A stretch of DNA of 64,000 nt from Falsiroseomonas sp051860665 (GCF_051860665.1 NZ_JBHYDM010000022.1:13633-77632), one strand, 5' to 3'. Counted from the stretch's first letter, positions 1-9,030 are shown. Notes: generated by a model from the sequence alone, not told the origin. Program-made: numbers and translations.

Positions 1-309
1 TTCCAGGGCGAGAATTTCGTCCGCAACCAGAAGCTCGCAACGGCCCTGGCGGCCGTCGCGGCGGAGCGCGGCGCCACCTCGGCACAGCTCGCCATCGCCT
101 GGGTGCTGGCGCAGGGGCCGCATGTCATCCCCCTCGTCGGCGCTCGCACCCCCGCGCGGCTGGCGGAGGCCCTCGGCGCCCTGGCGCTGCGGCTGACGCC
201 CGAGGACCTCGCCGCGCTGGAAGCCGCCGTGCCGGCGGAGGCCGTCGCCGGCACCCGCTACGACGCGCATCAGATGCAGATGCTGGACAGCGAACGCCCG
301 GCCGCCTGA
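1..309 (+). CDS. aldo/keto reductase, C-terminal part (runs in from the left edge)
   Basis: The reading frame is open from base 1 and ends in TGA, giving 102 residues of an NADPH-dependent aldo/keto reductase. The text matches the last third of the (beta/alpha)8 barrel. It has the helix with TSAQLAIAWVLAQG, then VIPLVGARTPARLAEALGAL, the strand and loop that bind the nucleotide 2'-phosphate, and the closing LTPEDLAALEAAVP helix. The catalytic Asp-Tyr-Lys-His residues lie upstream, outside the window, so substrate class cannot be judged. The TetR gene starts 10 bases downstream on the same strand, so the two are probably cotranscribed and the regulator may control the reductase. Confidence 0.9.
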   Translation, partial: FQGENFVRNQKLATALAAVAAERGATSAQLAIAWVLAQGPHVIPLVGARTPARLAEALGALALRLTPEDLAALEAAVPAEAVAGTRYDAHQMQMLDSERPAA

Positions 310-319
310 AAAGGACGCG

Positions 320-916
320 ATGACCGACTCCGCCACAATCGACCCCGCCGCGCTCCGCATGCTGGATGCGGCGGAGGCGCTGATCCGCCGGCATGGCCCG
401 GCCAAGGCGACGGTGGTGGATGTCGCCCGCGCGCTGGGCATGAGCCATGGCAATGTCTACCGCCACTTCCCCAGCAAGGCGGCGCTGCGGGAGGCGGTGG
501 TGGCGCGCTGGCTGCATGCGGTGGTGGAACCGCTGGAGCCCATCGTGGCGGGCGAGGACCCGGCGCCGGAGCGGCTGGTGCGCTACATCCGGACCCTGGC
601 CGGGCTGAAGCGCCAGAAGGTGCTGGGCGATCCGGAGCTGTTCGCCGCCTACCACCTGCTGGCCGAGGAGCACCGGGAGGCGGTTGCCGCGCATGTCGCG
701 ACGCTGCGCGGCCATCTCGCCACCATCCTGCGCCAGGGCGAGGCGGCGGGGGATTGGCGGGTGGAGGACCCGGAGGGCACGGCGGTGCTGCTGATGGAAG
801 CCACCATGCGCTTCCACCACCCGCACCATGTCCGTGACCAGGCCGGGGACGACACCGCCCCGGCGCGGCTGGAGGCGATCCTGCGCCTGCTGGTGAAGGG
901 CCTGCGGCCAAACTGA
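320..916 (+). CDS. TetR/AcrR family transcriptional regulator
   Basis: 198 residues, the usual TetR length. The N-terminal DNA-binding domain is clear: helix-turn-helix at about residues 32-60, with DVARALGMSHGNVYRHF followed by SKAALREAV. The all-alpha ligand domain follows and is rich in Leu, Ala and His (FHHPHH near residue 165). ATG start 10 bases after the aldo/keto reductase stop, which suggests an operon and local control of that reductase. The effector cannot be read from sequence. Family is certain; target is inference. Confidence 0.93.
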   Translation: MTDSATIDPAALRMLDAAEALIRRHGPAKATVVDVARALGMSHGNVYRHFPSKAALREAVVARWLHAVVEPLEPIVAGEDPAPERLVRYIRTLAGLKRQKVLGDPELFAAYHLLAEEHREAVAAHVATLRGHLATILRQGEAAGDWRVEDPEGTAVLLMEATMRFHHPHHVRDQAGDDTAPARLEAILRLLVKGLRPN

Positions 917-972
917 GGGGGTCCTGGCGCGTTGGCTCCGCATGATGCGGCCTTCGCCGCGCAGGAGTTCCC

Positions 973-1377
973 ATGCAGCTTCCGACCCATGCCTATGTCG
1001 CCGTCGCCGATGGCGAGAAGCTGAACCTGTTCAAGAACACGGGCGAGGCCGGCACGCTGGAGCTCACCGCCATGCAGGCACCGGAGGTCGAGCGCGACAA
1101 CAAGGGCTCCGGCGGCCGCCATGCCAGCAGCGCCGCCAACCCCTCCGACAGCCAGCAGGAGGAGGACGGGTTTGCCGCCGGCGTCGCCGAGATGCTGAAC
1201 AAGCAGGTCATGGCCGGCCATGTCGAGGCGCTGGTCGTCATCGCCGCGCCGCGTACCCTCGGCGAGCTGCGCAAGCACTACCACAAGACCCTGTCGGCCA
1301 GGCTGCTGGGCGAGATCCCGAAGGATCTGACGGGGCATTCCCTGAAGGACATCGAGGCCGCGATCGTCGCGGCCTGA
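973..1377 (+). CDS. host attachment protein family
   Basis: 134 residues matching the small 'host attachment' family (Host_attach), first named in plant-associated Alphaproteobacteria. Seen here are the opening beta strand THAYVAVADGEKLNLFKN, the acidic SGGRHASSAANPSDSQQEED stretch in the middle, then VEALVVIAAPRTLGELRKHY and the closing IPKDLTGHSLKDIEAAI. The fold is related to the eRF1 domain 2/RNase H-like group, and its biochemical role is not established. The 3' end overlaps the convergent DUF3592-like gene by about 100 bases. Confidence 0.88.
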   Translation: MQLPTHAYVAVADGEKLNLFKNTGEAGTLELTAMQAPEVERDNKGSGGRHASSAANPSDSQQEEDGFAAGVAEMLNKQVMAGHVEALVVIAAPRTLGELRKHYHKTLSARLLGEIPKDLTGHSLKDIEAAIVAA

Positions 1378-2303
1378 TGACGGCAGGCCCTCTCCCCGTC
1401 AGGGGGGGGGGTCTGGCGCGGCGCCTGTTTGTGCAGAACCCAGCGGATCAGGCTGCCCAGCGCCAGGAAGTGCAGGCCGATGAGCAGATAGATCCCACCA
1501 GCCACGGCCATCCGTCGGGCAAAGCCCCAGAGGGCCTGTGTCTCGGCTGGCCTGACCTGCCCGGCTGGCCGGCGATCCACCAGCACCTCCACTGTCGTGC
1601 CCGGCTGGAGGAAGGTTTCGCTATCCCAGATGGCCGTCGTGCGTCCGCCGTCAGGCCCGGTGAGTGCGAAGGTCGTCTTCCATGTGTTCGCTCGCCCTCC
1701 GCTGGGCCAGGCGGATAGAACCTCCGCCACCTGTGGCTCGCCATGGGACAGCAACTGCCAGGTACGGGTGGCGTCGTAGGCCCCGGCGAGCATGGCGAGC
1801 CCGCCAATCGTCAGGGCAACGATTCCAAGGCTGCGGAAGAAGCTGATCGGGTCGAGGGTTCTGGCCGGCCTTGGCGACGCGGTTGAGGCGTCCGGGGCGC
1901 GGGCTGCCTTCCGCGCCAGCGCGCGCCGGTGCAGCCCGCTGGACAGGGAGCCCAGCGCCGCCATGCCCAGCAGCAAGGCGGAGAACAGGAACCCCGCGAA
2001 GGTCCGCGGCGAAAAGGGTCTGGTACCCGCCGGCTCGAGATGCGCGGGGTCCGAGCGATACAGTGCGCGGAGCCGGGTGCCAGGCGTCGGGACGACCCGC
2101 CAGCAGGGCCAGACCGCCTCCAGGCGCTGCCCTTCCGGGCCGATGAGAGCGACCATGGCGCTGGTGAGACCGGCTTGGTTGCCGGTGCAGGCCTGCGTGC
2201 CGACGACCTCCACGACGCCGGGCCGCAGCTGCTGCCGCAAGCCGATATCCAGCAATGCCGAGACCAGCGTGGCGATCAGCACGGGCACGAAGAGGACCAG
2301 CAT
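1278..2303 (-). CDS. DUF3592-like membrane protein with two tandem units
   Basis: Chosen start is the ATG of MLVLFVPVLIATLV; a GTG four codons upstream is possible. The 341-residue protein has four membrane segments arranged as two repeats of TM, small extracytoplasmic beta domain, TM. The second unit (LLSHGEPQVAEVLSAWPSGG to GTTVEVLVDRRPAGQV) looks like DUF3592, in which a fluctuating beta strand domain sits between two helices. The first unit has the same plan with RLRALYRSDPAHLEPA. It lies 83 bases downstream of der on the same strand. The last 50 codons run antisense through the end of the host-attachment gene, so the true C-terminus could be shorter only if the reading frame is interrupted. 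Function unknown. Confidence 0.7.
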   Translation of the reverse strand: MLVLFVPVLIATLVSALLDIGLRQQLRPGVVEVVGTQACTGNQAGLTSAMVALIGPEGQRLEAVWPCWRVVPTPGTRLRALYRSDPAHLEPAGTRPFSPRTFAGFLFSALLLGMAALGSLSSGLHRRALARKAARAPDASTASPRPARTLDPISFFRSLGIVALTIGGLAMLAGAYDATRTWQLLSHGEPQVAEVLSAWPSGGRANTWKTTFALTGPDGGRTTAIWDSETFLQPGTTVEVLVDRRPAGQVRPAETQALWGFARRMAVAGGIYLLIGLHFLALGSLIRWVLHKQAPRQTPPPDGERACRHQAATIAASMSFRECPVRSFGISPSSLADRVLW

Positions 2304-2386
2304 GAGCCGGCCCACCTGGCGGCGTCGCGCATGGGCCGGCCATGGCTCGAACAGGCTGCGCTTCCTGGGTGCGGCCCCGGCCAGGC

Positions 2387-3724
2387 CTACTCCTCCTCGG
2401 CGTAGGGGTTGTCCGTCCCCCGCAGATGCAGCCGGATCGGCACGCCCGGCATGTCGAACTGCTCGCGAAAACTGTTCACCAGGTAGCGGCGGTAGTCCTC
2501 GGGCAGTTGTTCGGCGCGGGTGCCGAAGACGGTGATGGTGGGCGGGCGGGCCTTGGGCATGGTGGCGTAGCGCAGCTTGATGCGCTTGCCCTCGACCAGC
2601 GGCGGCTGGTGGCGTTCCTTCATCGTCTCGAACCAGCGGTTCAGCTCGCCGGTCGGCACGCGGCGGTTCCACAGCTCATAGACCGTGCGCACCGTCGGCA
2701 TCAGCTTTTCCAGGCCACGCCCGTTGGCCGCGGACATCGGCACCACGGAGATGCCCTTCATCTGCGCGAAGCTGCTGGTCAGCGTGTCTTCGAGCTTACG
2801 GCGCGTCGCCGTGCGGTCCTCCACCGCGTCCCATTTGTTGAAGGCGATCACCAGGGCGCGGCCCTCGCGCTCCGCCAGCCGGCCGATGCGCAGGTCCTGC
2901 TCGTCCATGCCCTGGATCGCATCCACCACCAGGATCACCACCTCCGCCTCCTTCAGCGCGGCGATGCTGGCCTCCGTCGACATCTTCTCCAGGTGCTTCT
3001 CGATGCGGGCCTTCTTGCGCAGGCCGGCGGTGTCGACGATGCGGATCGGGCCCTCGGCGTCGCGGAATTCGACGCTGATGGCATCGCGCGTCAGGCCGGG
3101 CTCGGGGCCGGTGATCATCCGCTCCTCGCCCAGCAGCGCGTTCATCAGCGTGGACTTGCCCGCATTGGGCCGGCCGAGGATGGCGAGCCGCAGCGGACGC
3201 TCCCGCACCTCTCCCCGTCCGCGCCGCGGCTCCGCCTGCAGGCGGTCGCGGACTTCGTCGTGCAGATTGCCGAAGCCGTCGCCATGCTCGGCGGAGACCG
3301 GGATGGGATCGCCGAGGCCGAGTTCATAGGCCTCCATGGCCGCCTGCATGCCGAGCCGCCCTTCGGCCTTGTTCGCCACCAGCAGGACGGGGCAAGGCGC
3401 CTTTCGCAGCCAGCTCGCGAAGGCGCGGTCGGCCTCCGTCAGGCCGGTGCGGACATCGACGACGAAGAGCACGAGATCCGCCTGGCGCAGCGCGCCCTCG
3501 CTGCTCGCGGTCATGCGGCCCGCCAGGCTGTCCGGCGCCGCCTCCTCCAGCCCCGCCGTGTCGATCAGCCGGATGGGCACGCCACCGATCTCGGCCTCCA
3601 CCTCCTTGCGGTCGCGGGTGACGCCGGGGGTGTCGTCCACCAGCGCGATCTTCCGCCCGGCCAGGCGGTTGAACAGGGAGGACTTGCCCACATTGGGCCG
3701 GCCGAGGATGGCGACGGTCTGCAT
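2387..3724 (-). CDS. der: ribosome biogenesis GTPase Der (EngA)
   Basis: 445 residues with the signature tandem GTPase layout of Der, which acts in late 50S subunit assembly. First G domain: GRPNVGKSS at residues 8-16, DTAG at 55-58 and NKAE at 118-121. Second G domain: GRPNAGKST at 184-192, DTAG, and NKWD. The C-terminal KH-like domain follows, ending in RLHLRGTDNPY. Length and motif order match the family. Essential in most bacteria. The genes upstream on the same strand are bamB and a TPR protein, the order also found in gamma- and alphaproteobacteria (yfgM-bamB-der). Confidence 0.97.
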   Translation of the reverse strand: MQTVAILGRPNVGKSSLFNRLAGRKIALVDDTPGVTRDRKEVEAEIGGVPIRLIDTAGLEEAAPDSLAGRMTASSEGALRQADLVLFVVDVRTGLTEADRAFASWLRKAPCPVLLVANKAEGRLGMQAAMEAYELGLGDPIPVSAEHGDGFGNLHDEVRDRLQAEPRRGRGEVRERPLRLAILGRPNAGKSTLMNALLGEERMITGPEPGLTRDAISVEFRDAEGPIRIVDTAGLRKKARIEKHLEKMSTEASIAALKEAEVVILVVDAIQGMDEQDLRIGRLAEREGRALVIAFNKWDAVEDRTATRRKLEDTLTSSFAQMKGISVVPMSAANGRGLEKLMPTVRTVYELWNRRVPTGELNRWFETMKERHQPPLVEGKRIKLRYATMPKARPPTITVFGTRAEQLPEDYRRYLVNSFREQFDMPGVPIRLHLRGTDNPYAEEE

Positions 3725-3826
3725 GATATTCCAAAGGTCCGCGCCGCGCGGTGCGCGCGGCCGGTCCCCTCATAGCACCCCGCGCGCCATTTTGCCCGCG
3801 CGGGCCGCGAATGGCCGGGTCCTGGG

Positions 3827-5158
3827 CTAGCGCAGCCCCATCAGCGTCCCGTCATCGCCCAGCAGCACCAGCGTGCCCTGCGCCAGCGCGCCCGGCAGCG
3901 TGACGCCCGCCGAAAGCGGCACGCGGCCCGCGATCGTCCCGTCGCCCGGCGACAGCATCAGCAGTTCCCGCTTGCTGGAGGGCACCAGCACGAAGCCGCC
4001 AGCCAGGATCGGCGGGCCGAAGCGGGCCGGATCCTCCCGCCGCCGCCCGCCTTCGGGGGAGGGGTCGAGCTCCGCCACCCAGCGGATGCGGCCATCCTCG
4101 CGCCCCACCGCCGCGGCCTCCCCGGCGCGGGTCACGGCGAAGACCCAGTCGCCGGTCGCCGCCGGGCCGGTGCCACCGCCGAAGGTGCGTTCCCACAGCC
4201 GCCGGCCGCTGCGCAGGTCCACCGCGATGGTGGTATTGGCGAGGCCCGAGGCGAAGACGCGGCCGCGGTCGATCACCGGCAGGCCGGTGATGCCGACGAT
4301 ATCGGCCAGGCTGGTGGCGCCGGTGGTGCCCAGGCCCTCGGACCAGAGCACGCGGCCATCGGTGGCGCGCACCGCCGTCAGCTCCCCGGTGCCGAAGCCG
4401 GCCACCACCACCTCGCCCTCCACCGCCGGGGCGGGCAGGCCGAGCGGCAGGGTGGTCAGCGCGCCGGCCCGATGGGTCCAGAGCCGGCGGCCATCCTCGG
4501 TGGACAGCGCCACCAGGTGGTTCTCCAGCGTCGCCACGAAGATCCGGCCGCCCACCACGGTGGGGGCGCCGCGGGTGGGCGCCGGGGTGCGGACGCGCCA
4601 GCGCACCGCGCCATCCTCCGGCGCCAGGGCCAGCACCTCCGCCATGCCGGTCGCGACATAGAGCACGCCATCGGCGAAGGCGGCGCCACCGCCCACGGTG
4701 CCGGCGCTCTCATCCTCCGGCGTCGTCTCCACCCGCCAGCGCCGGCTGCCATCCGACAGTGCGAAGGCGGAAACCTGGCCGGAGGCATCCACGGCATAGA
4801 TCGTATCGCCCGCGATCACCGGCCCGGCCGTGAGCTGGGAACGGTAGCCGGAGCCGCCGCCGATCGAGGTGCGCCAGGCCTGTCGCGGCTCCGCGCTGAA
4901 GGCGGCATGTCCGGGCGCATGGCTCGGCGGGCCGCCCGCCTGCGGCCAGTCCGCCAGCGGGCTGGGCGGCGGCAGGCTGACGCTGCCCTCCAGCCCGGTA
5001 TCGGCGGCCAGCGGCGGATCGGCGCGCAGCACGCTGCGCCGCTCCCCGGGCAGCGGCACCTTGCGGGTGCCCCAGATGCCGTCGAGGGCGGAGCAGCCGG
5101 AGAGCAGGGCGGCCGCGCCCAGCAGGCCGGCGCGGCGGGAGAGAGAGTTGTTCATCAT
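3827..5158 (-). CDS. bamB: outer membrane assembly lipoprotein BamB (PQQ-like beta-propeller)
   Basis: 443 residues. The N-terminus is a lipoprotein signal with lipobox LLSGC, so Cys22 would be acylated and the protein anchored in the outer membrane. The body is an eight-bladed PQQ-type propeller with repeated blades such as GDTIYAVDASGQVSAF, DGVLYVATGMAEVLAL and GGRIFVATLENHLVAL. BamB supports beta-barrel insertion by the BAM complex. The ATGATGA start overlaps the stop of the upstream TPR protein by 4 bases, which implies translational coupling. The order TPR protein-bamB-der supports the name. Confidence 0.93.
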   Translation of the reverse strand: MMNNSLSRRAGLLGAAALLSGCSALDGIWGTRKVPLPGERRSVLRADPPLAADTGLEGSVSLPPPSPLADWPQAGGPPSHAPGHAAFSAEPRQAWRTSIGGGSGYRSQLTAGPVIAGDTIYAVDASGQVSAFALSDGSRRWRVETTPEDESAGTVGGGAAFADGVLYVATGMAEVLALAPEDGAVRWRVRTPAPTRGAPTVVGGRIFVATLENHLVALSTEDGRRLWTHRAGALTTLPLGLPAPAVEGEVVVAGFGTGELTAVRATDGRVLWSEGLGTTGATSLADIVGITGLPVIDRGRVFASGLANTTIAVDLRSGRRLWERTFGGGTGPAATGDWVFAVTRAGEAAAVGREDGRIRWVAELDPSPEGGRRREDPARFGPPILAGGFVLVPSSKRELLMLSPGDGTIAGRVPLSAGVTLPGALAQGTLVLLGDDGTLMGLR

Positions 5159-5805
5159 GAGCCGAGCCCCGCCGCCAGCCGCTGCGCGCGTTCGCGCAGC
5201 CCGGGTGTTGCCGCCGCATCCGCGGCCAGCGCCTGCAATTGCTGCCGCGCCTCCGCCGTCTCGCCACGGCGGATCGCGACCAGCGCCGCCAATTCGCGCG
5301 CCGGCGCCTGCCAGGCATTGCCCGCCTGGGTCAGCGGCGTGATGCGGGCGGCGAGCTGCGCGGCATCGCCGGTCTCCAGCGCATGGCCGACATAAAGGAG
5401 ATTCGCCAGGTCGCGGTACAGCGCCTCGGCCTGGGCATCGGCGGCCAGCTGGTCCCAGAGCGCCAGGGCGGCGGCGCTGTCGCCGGCCTCCGCCTTCAGC
5501 GCCGCCGCGCGCAGCCGGGCCAGGGTGCGGTAGCCGGCCGGGGCTTCCCGCGCCAGGGCGCTGAAACCGTCGGCGACGGCGGGCAGGTCGGCGCCGGGCG
5601 CCTCCGCCGTGCGATGCAGCGCGAGGTAGGTATTGGCGGCGGTTGCGGCCTCCCGCGCCTCCTTCCAGCGCCAGGCCTGCAGGCCGCCGACCGCGGCCAC
5701 CGCCACCAGCACGACGCCGAGGGCCAGCCCGCCCCAACGCTTCGCCAGGCGGCGGGTGCGATCGGCGCGGAGGTCCTCTTCGATCTCGTCGAAGATATCG
5801 GGCAC
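5155..5805 (-). CDS. tetratricopeptide-like membrane protein (YfgM/SecYEG-ancillary type)
   Basis: 216 residues from a GTG start. An AAAGGA ribosome site sits 6 bases before this GTG and the product then begins VPDIFDEIEEDLRAD, the usual start of the family; a TTG further upstream is less likely. One membrane segment (about residues 26-43, LALGVVLVAVAAVGGLQAW) is followed by alpha-helical TPR-like repeats rich in Ala and Leu. Members act as periplasm-facing partners of the Sec translocon and chaperones. It overlaps bamB by 4 bases. Confidence 0.85.
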   Translation of the reverse strand: MPDIFDEIEEDLRADRTRRLAKRWGGLALGVVLVAVAAVGGLQAWRWKEAREAATAANTYLALHRTAEAPGADLPAVADGFSALAREAPAGYRTLARLRAAALKAEAGDSAAALALWDQLAADAQAEALYRDLANLLYVGHALETGDAAQLAARITPLTQAGNAWQAPARELAALVAIRRGETAEARQQLQALAADAAATPGLRERAQRLAAGLGS

Positions 5806-5886
5806 GGGCAATCCTTTGGTCGGCAAGGGGGCGGACCATAGCCGCCCATACAGGCCACGTTAAGCCCGCACGCTTAGCCTGCCCCC

Positions 5887-6261
5887 ATGCGCCCCCTCGC
5901 CCCCCGCCCGAATCCGCCGCGAAGCTGGCCGCCGGGGGCGGCTGCAGGGCTGCTGCTGCTGGCCCTGCCGCTGCTGGGCGGCTGCCAGATCGGCCCCACC
6001 GTCGGCGCCACCGCCGGGCCGGTCCTGGTGGCGAGCGGCGCCTCCCTGATCCTGACTGGGCGGACGCCGGTCGATCATGTCGCAAGCCTGGTCACCGGGC
6101 GGGACTGTTCCCTGGTGCGGGTGGAGCGGCGGGAGAGCTGGTGCGCGCCGGAGGCCGCGCCGCCGCCGCCGCAGCCCTTCTGCACCCGCTCCCTCGGCGC
6201 CACCGATTGCTGGACGGTGCCGCCGCTGACCGGCCAGCGCGGCGTGGCCGATCCGCCGTGA
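5887..6261 (+). CDS. small cysteine-containing lipoprotein, function unknown
   Basis: 124 residues with a long hydrophobic signal and lipobox LLGGC (Cys33). The mature part begins QIGPTVGATAGPVLVASGAS, contains the phrase DHVASLVTGRDCSLVRVE, and has five further cysteines, including CAPE, FCTRS and DCWTVP near the end. The even-looking cysteine spacing suggests disulfides in the periplasm. It is transcribed away from the TPR-bamB-der operon, 81 bases from it. I do not recognise a named family. The lipoprotein signal and coding pattern make it a likely real gene. Confidence 0.72.
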   Translation: MRPLAPRPNPPRSWPPGAAAGLLLLALPLLGGCQIGPTVGATAGPVLVASGASLILTGRTPVDHVASLVTGRDCSLVRVERRESWCAPEAAPPPPQPFCTRSLGATDCWTVPPLTGQRGVADPP

Positions 6262-6267
6262 CGGGAT

Positions 6268-7635
6268 TCAGGCCAGCGGGCCGCGCCAGAGCTGCACGCC
6301 CGGCTGCGCCGTGGTGATGGGCCGGCCGAGCCGCAGCCGGGCCGGGCGTTCCGCCACCAGGCGCCATTTCGCGGCGCCCAGGGCCTTGATGGCGGCGGCT
6401 TCCTCGGCGCGCGTCTCGGGCCGCAGCAGCAGCCAGCGCACCCGCGCATCCAGCAGCGGCTGGGCCTGCCTGAGCAGCCCGATGATCACCCGCGGCACGC
6501 CGAGCCGGACATAGTCCCAGGCCGCCTGCCGCTCCAGCAGCTCCTGCGCCAGGGCGCCGCGCGGCGGCAGGCGGGCCGGATCGGCGGCGACGGCCGCCTG
6601 CAGCAGCCGCGTCTCGCCCTCCGCCAGCCCCTTCGCCTCCAGCGCCGCCAGCAGCCGGCCGAAATGGCCGGGATGCTCCTCGGTCGCATGCAGCACGGGG
6701 GCGAGGCCCCGGCTGCGGGCGGCCAGCGCGCCGGCCAGGGGCAGTTCGGTCTGCGCCGCGCCCAGGAACAGGGCGCGCCAGCCGTCCTTCGCCTGGTCCA
6801 GGCTGCGCGCCAGGCCCAGCCATTCGGCGCCATCGGTCGCTGCCTCGGCCGGCATGGGCGTGCCGTTCACCGCCAGATAGGCGGCGGCGAGGCTCGGCGG
6901 GCCCAGCGGGTCCTCCGCTTCCACACCGGGCCTGGCCTTGGCGAGGCCAGCCTTGCCGGGCTGGGGCTTGCCGGGCTGGGTTTTGCCGGGCTGGGTCTTG
7001 CCGGGCTGGGGCCTGGCAGGCTTGGCCGGGGGTTCCGGCGCAGGTCCGGCCGGCTGCGCCGGGGCCAGGGCGGCGGGCTGCAGCACCGGCTTGGCGGCCA
7101 GGATCGCCTGCGCGCCAGCCGGCGCCTGCTTCGCCATCGCCGGGACGGGCAGCGGGGTTTCGGGCGGCGGCAGGGGCGCTTTGCCCAGGGCGCCGAGCAG
7201 CGGCCCCTCCCAGATCGGCGACGCGGGCGGCGAGGGCGCCTGCTGCGCCAGGAAGGAGAGCAGCCCGCCGGCCGGCGGCGCGGCCGGTTCCGCAGGCGGG
7301 ACGGCGAGGGGCGGGGCCTCCGGCGCCAGGGTCAGCAGCGCGGCCAGCGGGCCGAGTTCATGCGGGATGGGCGCCACGGGCTCCGCCGCGGGGGGTGGCG
7401 CCGCGGCCAGCAGCGCGGGCGGAGGCGGCGCATCCGGAGGCTCCGCCGCGGCCGCGGCGCTGAGCGCGGCGAGGGTGGTGCGGGCGGCGGGGGGCTCCGC
7501 CACCTCGATGGTCGCGGCCGGCTCCGGCTTCGCCGCTGGGGGGGGTGGAGTCGGCGGGGTGCCGGCCTGGCTCGGCGCCAGGGAGGCCCGCAGCCGGGCC
7601 GCCCAATCCACGACTCGTTCGTCCTGCTGCGCCAT
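6268..7635 (-). CDS. proline/alanine-rich protein with pentapeptide repeats, function unknown
   Basis: 455 residues. The ATG is preceded by GGAGG at 6 bases spacing; a GTG one codon earlier is also in frame. The first 230 residues are low complexity, mostly Ala, Pro, Glu and Lys, and include a tandem pentapeptide PGKTQ/PGKPQ run encoded by four 15-base repeats. The C-terminal half looks folded and alpha/beta: LAGALAARSRGLAPVLHATE, RLLAALEAKGLAEGE, then WRLVAERPARLRLGRP. No signal peptide is evident. I do not recognise a family. The 3' end faces the small lipoprotein gene with a 6-base gap. Confidence 0.7.
   Translation of the reverse strand: MAQQDERVVDWAARLRASLAPSQAGTPPTPPPPAAKPEPAATIEVAEPPAARTTLAALSAAAAAEPPDAPPPPALLAAAPPPAAEPVAPIPHELGPLAALLTLAPEAPPLAVPPAEPAAPPAGGLLSFLAQQAPSPPASPIWEGPLLGALGKAPLPPPETPLPVPAMAKQAPAGAQAILAAKPVLQPAALAPAQPAGPAPEPPAKPARPQPGKTQPGKTQPGKPQPGKAGLAKARPGVEAEDPLGPPSLAAAYLAVNGTPMPAEAATDGAEWLGLARSLDQAKDGWRALFLGAAQTELPLAGALAARSRGLAPVLHATEEHPGHFGRLLAALEAKGLAEGETRLLQAAVAADPARLPPRGALAQELLERQAAWDYVRLGVPRVIIGLLRQAQPLLDARVRWLLLRPETRAEEAAAIKALGAAKWRLVAERPARLRLGRPITTAQPGVQLWRGPLA
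6951..7010 (+). repeat. four tandem 15-base repeats inside a coding region
   Basis: Four head-to-tail copies of a 15-base unit containing TTGCCGGGCTGGG differ only at the first two bases. On the minus strand each encodes a pentapeptide of the PGKTQ type in the low-complexity part of the 455-residue protein. A unit of whole codons allows copy-number change without frameshift. Confidence 0.9.
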
Positions 7636-7707
7636 CACCGCCTCCGCTTCCCGTGATCGGCTCTACCAGCCGCGCCGGGCCGTCTCAACCGCTGATGGAG
7701 CGTGCTG

Positions 7708-9030
7708 TCAGGGCGCGAAGCGGGCCGGGGTGCCGAGCGGGGCACCGAGCACCGCATCCTCCCGCATCACCGCCTGGCCGCGGATGATGGTCATCACCGG
7801 CCAGCCGGTGCAGCTCTGGCCCGCGAAGGGGGTCCAGCCGCAGGGGGAGGCGATCCAGCTTTCCTCGATCGTGCGGGTCTTCTTCATGTCGACCACGGTG
7901 AAGTCCGCATCGTAGCCGGCGGCCATGCGGCCCTTGCCGACAAGGCCATAGACCCGCGCCGGGCCGGCATTCAGCAGGTCCACCAGGCGGGGCAGGGACA
8001 GGCGCCCGGCATTCACATGGTCCAGCATCAACGGCACCAGGGTCTGCACGCCGGTCAGCCCCGCGCCGCAATCCGGCCAGGGGCGTTCCTTCGCCGCGCG
8101 GCTATGCGGCGCGTGGTCGGAGCCCACCGTGTCCACCGTGCCATCGGCCACCGCGGCCCAGGCGGCCGCCATGTGGCGGGCGTCGCGGATCGGCGGGTTC
8201 ATCACGGCATAGCCGCCGAGGCGGTCATAGGCCTCGTCCGTCTGGGTCAGGTGGTTCAGCAGCACCTCCACCGTGCAGACGTCCCGGAAGTCCTTGAGGT
8301 AGCCGAGTTCCTCGGCGGTGGAGACGTGCAGGATATGCGCGGGGCGGCCGGTCTTGCGGGCGAGTGCCATCAGGCGGCGCGTGCCTAGGAAGGCGCATTC
8401 GACGTCGCGCCATTCGGCGTGCATCCGGTGCGGCATGCCGCTGGTATAGGCGGGCTTGCGGGCCTGCAGGCGGTACTCGTCCTCCGAGTGGTAGCTGATG
8501 CGGCGGCGCCCGCTGCGCATCACGGCCTCGAGGCTGGCATCATCCTCCACCAGCAGGTCGCCGGTGGAGCTGCCGGCGAAGACCTTCACGCCACAGACGT
8601 TCGGCTCCGCTTCCAGCGCGGCAAGCTCGGGAATATTGGACTTGGCGGCGCCGACATAGAAGCCGATGTCGCACCAGGCGCGGCCGGCGACCAAGTCGCG
8701 CTTCCAGTCCAGCTTCTCCCGCGTCGTGATCGAGGGGTTGGTGTTCGGCATGTCGAAGACGGTGGTGAGGCCGCCGAGCACGGCCGCCTTGGTGCCGGTG
8801 GCGATCGTCTCCACCGCCGCATCGCCGGGCTCGCGGAGGTGGACATGGCTGTCGATCAGGCCGGGCAGCACATGCAGGCCGGTGCAGTCGATGGTCTCGG
8901 CGGTGGCGGCGGTGCGGAGGTCGCCGATGGCGGCGATGCGGCCGGCGCGGACGCCGACATCCGCCTGCTCCATCCCCCAGGGCAGGACCACGGTGCCGCC
9001 GCGCAGGACGAGGTCATAGGTCTGGGTCAT
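7708..9030 (-). CDS. pyrC: dihydroorotase (class I amidohydrolase)
   Basis: 440 residues, ATG start with GAGGAAA upstream. The amidohydrolase metal motif DSHVHLREPG lies at residues 60-69 (His62 and His64). It is followed by FDMPNTNPS, VKVFAGSSTG, HSEDE, LHVSTAEEL and the late SDHAPH motif. This set matches class I dihydroorotases, which close carbamoyl-aspartate to dihydroorotate in pyrimidine synthesis. The related allantoinases and hydantoinases share the fold and are the main alternative. It stands alone between unrelated genes and is divergent from the DUF29 gene. Confidence 0.86.
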   Translation of the reverse strand: MTQTYDLVLRGGTVVLPWGMEQADVGVRAGRIAAIGDLRTAATAETIDCTGLHVLPGLIDSHVHLREPGDAAVETIATGTKAAVLGGLTTVFDMPNTNPSITTREKLDWKRDLVAGRAWCDIGFYVGAAKSNIPELAALEAEPNVCGVKVFAGSSTGDLLVEDDASLEAVMRSGRRRISYHSEDEYRLQARKPAYTSGMPHRMHAEWRDVECAFLGTRRLMALARKTGRPAHILHVSTAEELGYLKDFRDVCTVEVLLNHLTQTDEAYDRLGGYAVMNPPIRDARHMAAAWAAVADGTVDTVGSDHAPHSRAAKERPWPDCGAGLTGVQTLVPLMLDHVNAGRLSLPRLVDLLNAGPARVYGLVGKGRMAAGYDADFTVVDMKKTRTIEESWIASPCGWTPFAGQSCTGWPVMTIIRGQAVMREDAVLGAPLGTPARFAP

